Assembly (NCBI GenBank): GCA_016293435.1
Contig: JAEDEG010000068.1
Location: 1 to 13,610, forward strand
DNA length: 13,610 nucleotides
Origin: Clostridia bacterium
GTDB lineage: Bacteria; Bacillota; Clostridia; UMGS1810
Reading direction: 5' to 3'
Below are positions 6,546-13,610 of the stretch, in pieces. Each line of letters begins with the position of its first letter. Positions within the stretch are counted from its first letter, which is position 1. Below the pieces are notes generated by a model, which searched no databases, was not told where the DNA came from, and saw only the letters and a list, made by a program, of their open reading frames with translations. The position numbers were made by a program, and so were the translations under genes.

Positions 6546-9356
6546 TTATTTCAAATAATTTTTAAGAAAGCTGCCCGTGTAGGATTTTTTGCATTTTACA
6601 ATTTCTTCGGGGCTTCCCTCAAACACAATTTTGCCTCCCTTGTCGCCGCCCTCGGGGCCAAGGTCTATAATGTGGTCAACAACCTTTATAACATCGAGGT
6701 TGTGCTCTATAACTATGACTGTGTTTCCGTTGTCTACCAGAGTGGAAAGCACATCTGTAAGCTTGTGTACATCGGCAATATGAAGCCCCGTGGTGGGCTC
6801 GTCCAGAATGTAGACAGTTTTGCCTGTGCTTTTGCGGCTGAGCTCCGTTGCAAGCTTGACGCGCTGAGCCTCACCTCCCGACAGAGTGGTGGAGGGCTGA
6901 CCGATTTTGATATAGCCAAGTCCCACATCATATAAGGTTTGGAGCTTACGTCGGATTGACGGATGATTTTCAAAAAATTCGAGCCCCTCTTCAACCGTCA
7001 TTTCCAAAACATCGTTTATATTTTTTCCCTTATATTTTACCTCAAGGGTTTCTCTGTTGTACCGTTTGCCCTTGCACACCTCACAGGGAACATATACATC
7101 GGGCAGAAAGTGCATTTCAATTTTTATTATACCGTCACCCGAGCACGCCTCACATCTGCCTCCGCTCACATTGAAGCTGAATCTGCCGGGTCCGTAGCCT
7201 CTTATCTTGGCTTCGTTGGTGGAAGCATAGAGGTTTCGTATATCGCCGAAAAGCCCTGTATAAGTTGCCGGGTTGGAGCGAGGAGTTCTGCCTATCGGCG
7301 ATTGATCGATCTCTATTACCTTATCGGCATTTTCAATGCCGGTAATCTCTTTGTGTGCACCCGGCTTTTTCTTGGCACCGTTTAGAGCAGATGCCAGCTT
7401 TTTATAGAGAATTTCGTTAATAAGGCTTGATTTTCCACTGCCCGACACTCCGGTTACGGCAACAAACTTGCCGAGAGGGATTTTTACGTCTATATTTTTG
7501 AGGTTGTTCTGGCTTGCTCCCCAAATTGTGATATACTTTCCGCTGCCCTCGCGTCTTTTGTCGGGCACGGGAATCTTTCTCTTGCCCGAAAGATACTGAC
7601 CTGTGATACTTCCCTCACAAGCCTTTATTTCATCAATTGTGCCCTGTGCCACAAGATAGCCGCCGTGTATACCGGCACCGGGACCTATGTCTATAATATG
7701 GTCTGCGGCATACATGGTATCCTCATCGTGTTCAACAACAATTAGCGTATTACCGAGATCTCTGAGATGCTTTAATGTAGCTATGAGCTTGTTGTTGTCC
7801 CTCTGATGAAGTCCTATGCTGGGCTCATCGAGAATATACAGCACTCCGGTAAGACCCGAGCCTATCTGAGTGGCAAGTCTGATACGCTGTGCCTCTCCGC
7901 CCGAGAGAGTGCCGGCACTGCGCGAAAGAGTGAGGTAGTCAAGCCCTACATCCACAAGGAACTTGGCTCTCGCCTTGATCTCTTTTAAAATCTGATTGGA
8001 AATCAGCTCCTCCTGCTTTGTTAGAGTGAGCTCTTCAAAAAATCTGCTTAAATCTCTGACCGACATATCGGTAAGGCTTGCAATATTTTTTTCACCCACG
8101 GTTACGGCAAGCGATTCGGGGCGGAGTCGTTTGCCCTTACATGCCTTACACAAAACAACACCCATGAGAGCTTCTATCTCTGTTTTGGAATATGCCGAAT
8201 AGGAGTCGTTGTATCTGCGCTCCAGATTGGTGATCACTCCCTCAAAATTAGCGGTTTTTTTGTAGCCGTTGTGATTGATATACAGCGGTCTGTCACTGCC
8301 GTAGAGCACAATATTCATAATATCGGCAGGCAAATCCTTTATGGGCGTGGTCTTGTCAAAATTGTATTCTTGTGAAAGAGCATCAAGCCATGCACTCCAA
8401 TAGGTGCTGCCGTCGGACACATTACCCCATCCAAAAGCACAGATTCCACCGTCATAAATTGATTTTGACGGATCGGGTATGAGAAGCTCGGGATCAATTT
8501 TCATAAAGCTTCCGAGACCGCTGCACTCGGGGCACGCACCAAAGGGACTGTTGAACGAAAACATACGGGGAGAGAGCTCCTCCATATTGATACCGCAGTC
8601 CTTGCAGGCATAATTCTGGCTGAACACCTTTTCGCCCTTATCAAACATATCTGCAATAACAATACCGTCACCGAGCTTTGACGCGGTTTCGATGGAGTCG
8701 GCAAGGCGGGACATGGCAGAGGGCTTTATGATAATACGGTCAATCACAATTTCTATGGTATGACGGTGCTTTTTTTCGAGTGTTATGGGCTCGGAGAGGT
8801 CTCTGACGTTGCCGTCTATTCTCACTCTCACATAGCCGTTTTTTCGGGCATCGTCAAGAATTTTGGCATGTTCGCCCTTTTTGTCGCGAACTACCGGAGC
8901 AAGAATCTGAAGCCGTGTGCCCTCACCCATGGCAAGCAGCGAATCTACAATTTCGTCAACAGATTGCTGATTGATTTTTTTGCCGCACTTGGGGCAGTGG
9001 GGCACACCGATACGTGCATACAAAAGCCTGAGATAGTCATATATCTCAGTCACAGTGCCCACGGTTGAACGGGGGTTTTTGCTGGTAGTTTTCTGGTCTA
9101 TGCTGATTGCAGGCGAAAGCCCCTCAATATATTCAACATCGGGCTTGTCCATCTGTCCCAGAAATTGACGCGCATAAGATGACAGCGATTCCACATATCG
9201 TCTCTGCCCCTCGGCATAAATTGTATCAAAGGCAAGTGACGACTTTCCCGAGCCCGAAAGGCCCGTTACCACCACAAATTTTTCGCGCGGTATATCTATA
9301 TCTATATTTTTGAGATTGTGCTGACAAGCACCTTTTATTCTAATATATTCCTTCAT
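6546..9356 (-). CDS. uvrA: UvrA, excinuclease ABC subunit A
   Basis: UvrA is the damage-sensing ATPase of nucleotide excision repair; its dimer loads UvrB onto distorted DNA. The 936-residue product has the full tandem ABC layout: Walker A GLSGSGKSS (32-40), zinc module with Cys251/Cys254 and Cys275/Cys278, signature LSGGEAQRIRLA (484-495) and ILDEPS (508-513) in the first half; Walker A GVSGSGKSS (636-644), zinc module with Cys735/Cys738 and Cys758/Cys761, signature LSGGEAQRVKLA (825-836) and LDEPTTGLH (851-859) in the second. CPKCG (121-125) is an extra Cys pair near the UvrB-binding region. Length is usual and no key residue is missing. The start ATG overlaps the uvrB stop (ATGA), implying translational coupling. 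Confidence 0.99.
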   Translation of the reverse strand: MKEYIRIKGACQHNLKNIDIDIPREKFVVVTGLSGSGKSSLAFDTIYAEGQRRYVESLSSYARQFLGQMDKPDVEYIEGLSPAISIDQKTTSKNPRSTVGTVTEIYDYLRLLYARIGVPHCPKCGKKINQQSVDEIVDSLLAMGEGTRLQILAPVVRDKKGEHAKILDDARKNGYVRVRIDGNVRDLSEPITLEKKHRHTIEIVIDRIIIKPSAMSRLADSIETASKLGDGIVIADMFDKGEKVFSQNYACKDCGINMEELSPRMFSFNSPFGACPECSGLGSFMKIDPELLIPDPSKSIYDGGICAFGWGNVSDGSTYWSAWLDALSQEYNFDKTTPIKDLPADIMNIVLYGSDRPLYINHNGYKKTANFEGVITNLERRYNDSYSAYSKTEIEALMGVVLCKACKGKRLRPESLAVTVGEKNIASLTDMSVRDLSRFFEELTLTKQEELISNQILKEIKARAKFLVDVGLDYLTLSRSAGTLSGGEAQRIRLATQIGSGLTGVLYILDEPSIGLHQRDNNKLIATLKHLRDLGNTLIVVEHDEDTMYAADHIIDIGPGAGIHGGYLVAQGTIDEIKACEGSITGQYLSGKRKIPVPDKRREGSGKYITIWGASQNNLKNIDVKIPLGKFVAVTGVSGSGKSSLINEILYKKLASALNGAKKKPGAHKEITGIENADKVIEIDQSPIGRTPRSNPATYTGLFGDIRNLYASTNEAKIRGYGPGRFSFNVSGGRCEACSGDGIIKIEMHFLPDVYVPCEVCKGKRYNRETLEVKYKGKNINDVLEMTVEEGLEFFENHPSIRRKLQTLYDVGLGYIKIGQPSTTLSGGEAQRVKLATELSRKSTGKTVYILDEPTTGLHIADVHKLTDVLSTLVDNGNTVIVIEHNLDVIKVVDHIIDLGPEGGDKGGKIVFEGSPEEIVKCKKSYTGSFLKNYLK

Positions 9357-11317
9357 TTGATGCTGCCTTTCATTTTTATTATTTCGTCTCTGTATACTGC
9401 CGCCATTTCAAAATCAAGATTGTCGGAGGCTTCTTTCATAAGGGCGGTAAGCTTGGCAATTTTCTGCTCGGTTGTATCCTCTTCGCGAATATCGGGCGAA
9501 GGCAGACTTCTGCCTGTGTCGTAGGTTTTTATAATATCGTGAACATCCTTTCGGATGGTTTTTGGCACAATACCGTGAGCTTCGTTGTAAGCTATCTGTA
9601 TTTCACGGCGGCGATTGGTTTCATCAATGGCTCTTTGCATTGAGCCTGTCATGGTGTCGGCATACATTATAACACGGCTTTCGGCGTTTCGTGCCGCTCT
9701 GCCTATGGTTTGCACAAGCGAGGTTTCACTTCTCAAAAAGCCCTCCTTGTCGGCATCAAGAATGGCAACAAGCGCCACCTCGGGTATGTCGAGCCCTTCT
9801 CTGAGAAGATTTATGCCCACAAGCACATCAAAAAGACCGAGCCTTAAGTCTCTTATAATTTCCATTCTCTCTATGGTTTCGATTTCGGAATGAAGATACT
9901 TTACTTTTATGCCGATTGAACGGAAATAATCGGTAAGGCTTTCTGCCATTTTTTTGGTAAGAGTGGTAACAAGAACTCTGTCACCTTTTTTTGATACTTC
10001 GTCTATTTCGGCTGCAAGGTCATCAACCTGACCGCTTATCGGACGGATAATAACCTCAGGGTCCACAAGGCCTGTAGGTCTTATAATCTGCTCGGCAACC
10101 TCGCCGCCGCTCTTTGTGATTTCATACTCTGCCGGAGTGGCACTCACATATATTGCCTGATTTACTCTGCCTTCAAACTCTGCAAAGTTTAGCGGACGAT
10201 TATCAAAGGCAGAGGGCAATCTGAAACCAAAGCCAACAAGGGTTTCTTTGCGGGAGCGGTCACCTGCATACATGGCTCTTACCTGAGGAATTGTAACATG
10301 GGATTCGTCTATAACAAGCAAAAAATCGTCGGGAAAATAGTCCATAAGGGTAAAGGGAGCACTGCCCGGCGCTCTGCCGCTTATGTGGCGCGAATAGTTT
10401 TCTATGCCTTGACAAAAGCCTATTTCCTGCATCATTTCAAGGTCATAGTTGGTACGCTGTATAAGGCGCTGCATTTCGAGAATTTTGTCCTGAGACTTTA
10501 GCTCCTCCACTCTTTCGTCAAGCTCTCGGCGAATGGAAACAAGAGCGTTTTTCATTTTCTCATCGGTTGTTGCATAGTGAGAAGCCGGAAAAATTGTGGT
10601 AAAGTTTCTAAAAGCCTTTATTTCACCGGTAACAATGTCTATATCGGATATTCTCTCTATTTCGTCACCAAAAAACTCTATTCTGATAGCACTCTCTCCG
10701 CTCGATGCCGGAAAAACCTCAACCACATCCCCCCTTACCCGAAAGGTTCCCCTTTCACAGGAAATATCGTTACGAGTATACTGAATTTCCACAAGCTTTT
10801 TCAAAAAAAGATTGCGATCAATTTCATTTCCTACTCTCAGGGCAATCATGAGGTTTTTGTAGTCATCGGGATCACCGAGACCGTATATACACGATACGCT
10901 GGCAACTATTATAACATCCCGTCTTTCAAGAAGTGCCGCTGTGGCACTGTGGCGCAGACGGTCAATTTCGTCATTGATAGAAGAGTCCTTTTCGATATAG
11001 GTGTCGGTATTGGGAATATATGCCTCAGGCTGATAGTAGTCATAGTAGCTGACAAAGTATTCAACTGCATTGTCGGGGAAAAATTCTTTGAATTCACTGC
11101 ATAGCTGAGCCGCCAAAATCTTGTTGTGAGCAAGCACAAGCGTCGGTCTGTTGACACGCTCTATGGTTTTGGCAATGGTGAAGGTTTTGCCCGAGCCGGT
11201 AACGCCCATAAGGGTCTGATGCTTTTTGCCTTTTATTATCCCCTCAGAGAGAGTATCAATTGCGCTTATCTGATCGCCCATTGGCTCAAATTTTGACACT
11301 ACCTTAAAATCCGGCAT
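9353..11317 (-). CDS. uvrB: UvrB, excinuclease ABC subunit B
   Basis: UvrB is the helicase-like core of nucleotide excision repair: it verifies damage with a beta-hairpin and recruits UvrC. The 654-residue product shows Walker A GVTGSGKT (38-45), the hairpin YYDYYQPEAYIPNTDTYIEK (91-110), DESH of helicase motif II, QTIGRAARN of motif VI and a C-terminal UVR domain that contacts UvrC (about 615-650). The start chosen is the ATG at 11317, 6 nt after a GGGAGGTG ribosome binding site; an ATG at 11338 lies upstream of that site and would add seven residues not typical of the family. It is the first gene of the operon with uvrA, the FHA gene and the SEDS gene. No recognisable LexA box was found upstream. 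Confidence 0.99.
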   Translation of the reverse strand: MPDFKVVSKFEPMGDQISAIDTLSEGIIKGKKHQTLMGVTGSGKTFTIAKTIERVNRPTLVLAHNKILAAQLCSEFKEFFPDNAVEYFVSYYDYYQPEAYIPNTDTYIEKDSSINDEIDRLRHSATAALLERRDVIIVASVSCIYGLGDPDDYKNLMIALRVGNEIDRNLFLKKLVEIQYTRNDISCERGTFRVRGDVVEVFPASSGESAIRIEFFGDEIERISDIDIVTGEIKAFRNFTTIFPASHYATTDEKMKNALVSIRRELDERVEELKSQDKILEMQRLIQRTNYDLEMMQEIGFCQGIENYSRHISGRAPGSAPFTLMDYFPDDFLLVIDESHVTIPQVRAMYAGDRSRKETLVGFGFRLPSAFDNRPLNFAEFEGRVNQAIYVSATPAEYEITKSGGEVAEQIIRPTGLVDPEVIIRPISGQVDDLAAEIDEVSKKGDRVLVTTLTKKMAESLTDYFRSIGIKVKYLHSEIETIERMEIIRDLRLGLFDVLVGINLLREGLDIPEVALVAILDADKEGFLRSETSLVQTIGRAARNAESRVIMYADTMTGSMQRAIDETNRRREIQIAYNEAHGIVPKTIRKDVHDIIKTYDTGRSLPSPDIREEDTTEQKIAKLTALMKEASDNLDFEMAAVYRDEIIKMKGSIK

Positions 11318-11357
11318 TCGCTGCACCTCCCAAATCATTCAAAAATTATACCTTCGT

Positions 11358-11380
11358 ATTATATACATTATTATATACAT
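11358..11380 (-). repeat. Tandem 11-bp direct repeat at the uvrB transcription start
   Basis: On the minus strand ATGTATATAAT occurs twice, separated by one base (11380-11370 and 11368-11358), giving a 12-bp phase. It lies directly downstream of the -10 box and spans the predicted start. It could be an operator for a protein binding one face of the helix, or just AT-rich low complexity. Confidence 0.6.
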
Positions 11381-11385
11381 TTTCT

Positions 11386-11414
11386 ATTATAGCAAGTTAT
11401 TGTTATTTTATCAA
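11386..11414 (-). promoter_or_regulatory. Promoter of the uvrB-uvrA-FHA-SEDS operon
   Basis: On the minus strand TTGATA (11414-11409) and TATAAT (11391-11386) are 17 bp apart, one mismatch from the housekeeping consensus. The start would be near 11379, leaving a leader of about 60 nt before the uvrB ATG. The rest of the 257-bp intergenic region (11415-11523) is AT-rich with no gene or clear operator that I can see. Confidence 0.8.
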
Positions 11415-11523
11415 TATGCAATTTAACAAATTTATACTTTGTACATTTTATAATTAAATTGTTCGAAAAAGATATCCAACAGCCAAGTTTTATACAAAAC
11501 TGTGATTCTTCACCTCTCAAGCC

Positions 11524-11552
11524 TTGACAAAAAAGGCTTTTTGGGTTATCAT
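11524..11552 (+). promoter_or_regulatory. Promoter of glyS
   Basis: TTGACA (11524-11529) and TATCAT (11547-11552) are 17 bp apart, giving a start near 11559 and a leader of only about 37 nt. That is too short for a T-box, although glycyl-tRNA synthetase genes in Firmicutes are often T-box controlled. The promoter diverges from that of uvrB, about 110 bp away. Confidence 0.8.
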
Positions 11553-11595
11553 GGTAAATAACTGTATATAGAAATTTTTGAAAGGAATGATATAA

Positions 11596-12987
11596 ATGCT
11601 AAATCAGGAAAAGACCATGGAAAAAATCATAGCTCTCTGTAAGGGCAGAGGCTTTGTATATGCCGGCTCCGAAATATACGGCGGTCTTTCCAACACATGG
11701 GATTACGGTCCTCTTGGTGTGGAATTTAAAAATAATGTCAAAAAAGCATGGTGGAAAAAATTTGTTCAGGAATCTCCTTATAATGTAGGTCTTGATGCGG
11801 CAATTCTTATGAACCCCAAAACATGGGTTGCCTCCGGTCACGTTGGAGGATTCAGCGATCCGCTTATGGACTGTAAAGAATGTAAGAGCCGTCACCGCGC
11901 AGACAAGCTCATTGAAGAATGGTATTTTGAAAAGGGCGAAAGCGTTACCGTTGACGGTTGGTCAAACGAAAAAATGCTCGAATTTATAAACGAAAACAAC
12001 ATCTGCTGCCCCAACTGCGGCAAGCACAACTTTACAGATATCAGAAAGTTCAACCTGATGTTCAAAACCTTTCAGGGTGTAACAGAGGATTCAACGTCGG
12101 AGCTCTTTTTGAGACCGGAAACCGCTCAGGGTATCTTTGTAAACTACAAAAACGTTCAGAGAACCACCAGAAAGAAAATTCCTTTTGGTATTGCTCAAAT
12201 AGGCAAATCCTTCAGAAACGAAATTACTCCCGGTAACTTTACCTTCAGAACAAGAGAGTTTGAACAGATGGAGCTCGAGTTTTTCTGTAAGCCCGGCGAG
12301 GATCTCGAATGGTTTAAGTATTGGAAGGATTACTGTAAAAACTTCCTTCTCTCTCTCGGCATAGCAGAGCAAAACATAAAGATGAGAGACCACTCCCCCG
12401 AAGAACTTTCTCACTACAGCAACGCTACCACAGATATTGAATTTATGTTCCCCTTTGGCTGGGGCGAGCTTTGGGGTATTGCCGACAGAACCGACTTTGA
12501 TCTAAAGCAGCACTCCGAACACTCCGGAGAAAGGCTTGAATATATTGATCCTGTTACCAACGAAAGATATATTCCCTACTGTGTTGAGCCATCACTCGGT
12601 GCAGATCGTGTGGCTCTTGCATTCCTCGTTGAAGCATATGACGAAGAACAGGTAGGCGAAAATGACAGTCGTGTTGTAATGCACTTTCATCCCGCTCTTG
12701 CTCCCATTAAAGCCGCTGTTCTTCCTCTTTCCAAAAAGCTCTCCGAAAAGGCATATGAGCTCTATGAAAAGATGAGCAAAAAGTTCAACTGCGAATTTGA
12801 TGATGCCGGAAGCATAGGTAAGCGTTATCGCCGCCAAGACGAAATCGGTACTCCCTGGTGTATTACCTACGATTTTGAGACCGAAGAAACCGGCAATGTT
12901 ACCGTAAGAAACCGTGACACCATGGAGCAGATTACACTAAAAATTGATGAGGTTATTCCATATATTGAATCTAATCTCGAATTTTAA
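11596..12987 (+). CDS. glyS: Glycyl-tRNA synthetase, single-chain (alpha2, eukaryote-like) type
   Basis: This class II synthetase charges tRNA(Gly). The 463-residue product is the single-chain dimeric form, not the alpha2beta2 GlyQ/GlyS form. Seen: GFVYAGSEIYGGLSNTWDYGPLG at the N-terminus (from 19), NPKTWVASGHVGGFSDP (73-89), Cys93/Cys96 and Cys138/Cys141 pairs that may bind zinc, FLRPETAQGIF (171-181), motif 2 around FRNEI (206-210), motif 3 EPSLGADRVALAFL (331-344), and a C-terminal anticodon-binding domain from about 365. The start has AAAGGA 9 nt upstream; Met8 is an internal alternative. It is transcribed alone, away from the uvrB operon, and is followed by an IS remnant rather than a clear terminator of its own. 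Confidence 0.98.
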   Translation: MLNQEKTMEKIIALCKGRGFVYAGSEIYGGLSNTWDYGPLGVEFKNNVKKAWWKKFVQESPYNVGLDAAILMNPKTWVASGHVGGFSDPLMDCKECKSRHRADKLIEEWYFEKGESVTVDGWSNEKMLEFINENNICCPNCGKHNFTDIRKFNLMFKTFQGVTEDSTSELFLRPETAQGIFVNYKNVQRTTRKKIPFGIAQIGKSFRNEITPGNFTFRTREFEQMELEFFCKPGEDLEWFKYWKDYCKNFLLSLGIAEQNIKMRDHSPEELSHYSNATTDIEFMFPFGWGELWGIADRTDFDLKQHSEHSGERLEYIDPVTNERYIPYCVEPSLGADRVALAFLVEAYDEEQVGENDSRVVMHFHPALAPIKAAVLPLSKKLSEKAYELYEKMSKKFNCEFDDAGSIGKRYRRQDEIGTPWCITYDFETEETGNVTVRNRDTMEQITLKIDEVIPYIESNLEF

Positions 12988-13013
12988 TTAAAAATTGCTT
13001 AGAGCAAAAAAAG

Positions 13014-13029
13014 GGCTGTAAAAAAAGTC
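13014..13029 (+). repeat. Left terminal inverted repeat of the IS remnant
   Basis: GGCTGTAAAAAAAGTC, an exact reverse complement of positions 13485-13500. The match stops at the next base on either side. Confidence 0.93.
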
Positions 13030-13035
13030 GTATAA

Positions 13036-13068
13036 AAAGTCGAGGGTGAAAATCCTCGATTTTTTTTG
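13036..13068. terminator. Hairpin terminator near the left end of the IS remnant (serves glyS)
   Basis: TCGAGG/CCTCGA (13040-13045 with 13054-13059) closes an 8-nt loop and is followed by eight T on the plus strand; AAAAAG precedes it, so it could also act from the other side. It is the only good terminator downstream of glyS and lies inside the element, about 50 bp after the glyS stop. Confidence 0.75.
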
Positions 13069-13072
13069 CACA

Positions 13073-13107
13073 AAAATAGCTGAAACCGTAGCGGGATCAG
13101 CTATTTT
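13073..13107. repeat. Inverted repeat before the transposase start
   Basis: AAAATAGCTGA (13073-13083) pairs exactly with TCAGCTATTTT (13097-13107) across 13 nt. A TATAAT lies just after it (13112-13117), before the degenerate transposase start at 13124. It may limit outside transcription or mark a subterminal site of the IS; this is inference. Confidence 0.6.
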
Positions 13108-13443
13108 GCGGTATAATATTTATATGAAAAACAATACTAATACCAAATAAAAATTCCGGTAGATTCAGAAAAAATCATTGAAATTTATGATCCAATCTAC
13201 ACATTCAATGAAATAATGGAGCAAATTGACCTAAAAAAATATTTTGTTGGGGAAGGCAACAAAATGGGTCGCCCAAGCTTTGATTCGATTAAATTGTTGA
13301 AAATCATTCTGTTTGCCTTTATGGAAAAAGGATATGCTTCTCTGCGTAATATTGAAAAACCATGTAAGACGAATATTCGTTTCTTATGGCTATTGGACGG
13401 GAAACCGTCTCCTTCATTTATGACAAAAATTTTTCATAAAACG

Positions 13444-13480
13444 AAACAAAGATCCCAACAAATGAGATCTTTGTTTGTTT
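13444..13480 (+). terminator. Hairpin at the right end of the IS remnant
   Basis: AAACAAAGATC (13444-13454) pairs with GATCTTTGTTT (13466-13476) around an 11-nt loop and is followed by GTTTT. It is probably the transposase terminator and could also stop transcription from the small membrane protein gene on the other strand. Confidence 0.6.
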
Positions 13481-13484
13481 TAGG

Positions 13485-13500
13485 GACTTTTTTTACAGCC
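13485..13500 (-). repeat. Right terminal inverted repeat of the IS remnant
   Basis: Exact reverse complement of 13014-13029. It ends 12 bp before the stop codon of the neighbouring minus-strand gene. Confidence 0.93.
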
Positions 13501-13512
13501 ACAATTTTATTT

Positions 13513-13610
13513 TTATTTTGATATCTTAGTACACAAATAAACAATAACAGAAATAGCAGCCATTACAATAAATATTGCAAGCATCCCCTGCCCCATAAGC
13601 TTAATTGCCG
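13513..13610 (-). CDS. C-terminal end of a small membrane protein, possibly OadG-related (partial)
   Basis: The minus strand is open from the right edge to a TAA at 13513-13515, encoding AIKLMGQGMLAIFIVMAAIS followed by VIVYLCTKISK. This is one membrane helix with a short basic tail. The GxGM-aIF-V pattern resembles the membrane helix of OadG-type gamma subunits of sodium-pumping decarboxylases and the small OadG-related proteins found in Firmicutes. Only 32 codons are visible, so the start and identity are uncertain. The IS remnant inserted just beyond its stop. Confidence 0.45.
   Translation of the reverse strand, partial: AIKLMGQGMLAIFIVMAAISVIVYLCTKISK

Larger units (their letters stand above)
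13014..13500 (+). mobile_element. Internally deleted IS1182-like insertion sequence remnant (487 bp)
   Basis: The element is bounded by perfect 16-bp inverted repeats beginning GGCTGTAAAAAAAGTC and contains the N-terminal part of a DDE transposase plus its own hairpins. A complete relative would be roughly 1.5 kb, so the catalytic core is deleted while both ends survive. This makes it a MITE-like derivative that an intact copy could mobilise. It lies between the convergent glyS and small membrane protein genes. I found no convincing target-site duplication (left flank ends AAAG or AAAGG; right flank begins ACAA). Base composition is more AT-rich than the surrounding genes. Confidence 0.85.
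13124..13521 (+). pseudogene. Transposase fragment, IS1182-like, frameshifted and 3'-truncated
   Basis: The likely original start ATG (13124) reads MKNNTNTK and then stops at 13148. A different frame opens at once at 13153 with IPVDSEKIIEIYDPIYTFNE and continues through the 13216 ATG, so a small indel separates the two halves. The second frame holds typical IS1182-type N-terminal features: GRPSFDSIKLLKIILFAFME, a YASLRNIE segment and NIRFLWLLDGK-PSPSF. The sequence then departs from transposase and runs through the terminal hairpin and right inverted repeat to a stop at 13521. None of the DDE catalytic residues remain, so no active transposase can be made. Confidence 0.85.

Noticed and set aside
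11318..11338. ATG at 11338 as the uvrB start
   Set aside because: The strong GGGAGGTG site lies between it and the ATG at 11317, so the inner start is better placed.
11415..11523. LexA box in the uvrB-glyS intergenic region
   Set aside because: The only GTTC/GAA-like piece (near 11460) does not form the spaced palindrome of Gram-positive LexA sites.
13010..13504. Target-site duplication flanking the IS remnant
   Set aside because: Bases next to the two ends (AAAG and ACAA) do not match at any length that I could accept.

Overview
The window looks like a chromosomal segment of a low-to-moderate-GC Firmicute of the class Clostridia (Oscillospiraceae/Ruminococcaceae-like). The signs are a T-box riboswitch, tRNA-dependent amidation genes, a single-chain (alpha2) glycyl-tRNA synthetase, consensus SigA-type promoters with 17-bp spacers, strong GGAGG-like ribosome binding sites and an IS1182-like relic. 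The genus cannot be fixed from the sequence alone.

Layout, left to right. (1) Positions 1-4376, minus strand: a three-gene operon read aspS-gatC fusion, then gatA, then gatB (gatB runs off the left edge). It is preceded by a 5' leader (about 4377-4740) holding a T-box riboswitch and a perfect-consensus promoter (4747-4775). (2) Positions 4783-11317, minus strand: a tightly packed operon uvrB-uvrA-FHA protein-SEDS (FtsW/RodA-type) protein, with its own promoter at 11386-11414. (3) Positions 11339-11595: divergent control region between uvrB and glyS. (4) Positions 11596-12987, plus strand: glyS. (5) Positions 13014-13500: a 487-bp IS remnant with perfect 16-bp terminal inverted repeats and a frameshifted, 3'-truncated transposase. 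(6) Positions 13513-13610, minus strand: the end of a small membrane protein gene, possibly OadG-related.

The most interesting part is the aspS operon. The AspRS (residues about 1-577) carries a C-terminal GatC domain (about 603-692), so the synthetase is covalently joined to a subunit of the amidotransferase that would convert its product Asp-tRNA(Asn) to Asn-tRNA(Asn). AspRS has His31, typical of non-discriminating enzymes. The leader has a GAAC element in its probable specifier loop, which reads as AAC (Asn) or GAA (Glu) by a one-base shift. The GatA in the same operon is only 394 residues. It keeps the catalytic Lys but has lost both amidase-signature serines (the nucleophile position is Ala107) and the probable glutamine-binding Asp. 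GatB keeps its kinase and zinc residues, but a lysine that I recall lining the ammonia tunnel is Cys89. Together this suggests a dedicated covalent Asn transamidosome with a non-hydrolysing GatA scaffold. It would have to take ammonia from solution or another donor, or rely on a second GatCAB elsewhere in the genome. The observations are read directly from the sequence; the functional model is inference.

The second operon joins nucleotide excision repair (UvrB, UvrA) to envelope growth (membrane-anchored FHA protein and SEDS glycosyltransferase). Neither the SEDS gene nor the region after it contains the class B penicillin-binding protein that often accompanies such genes.
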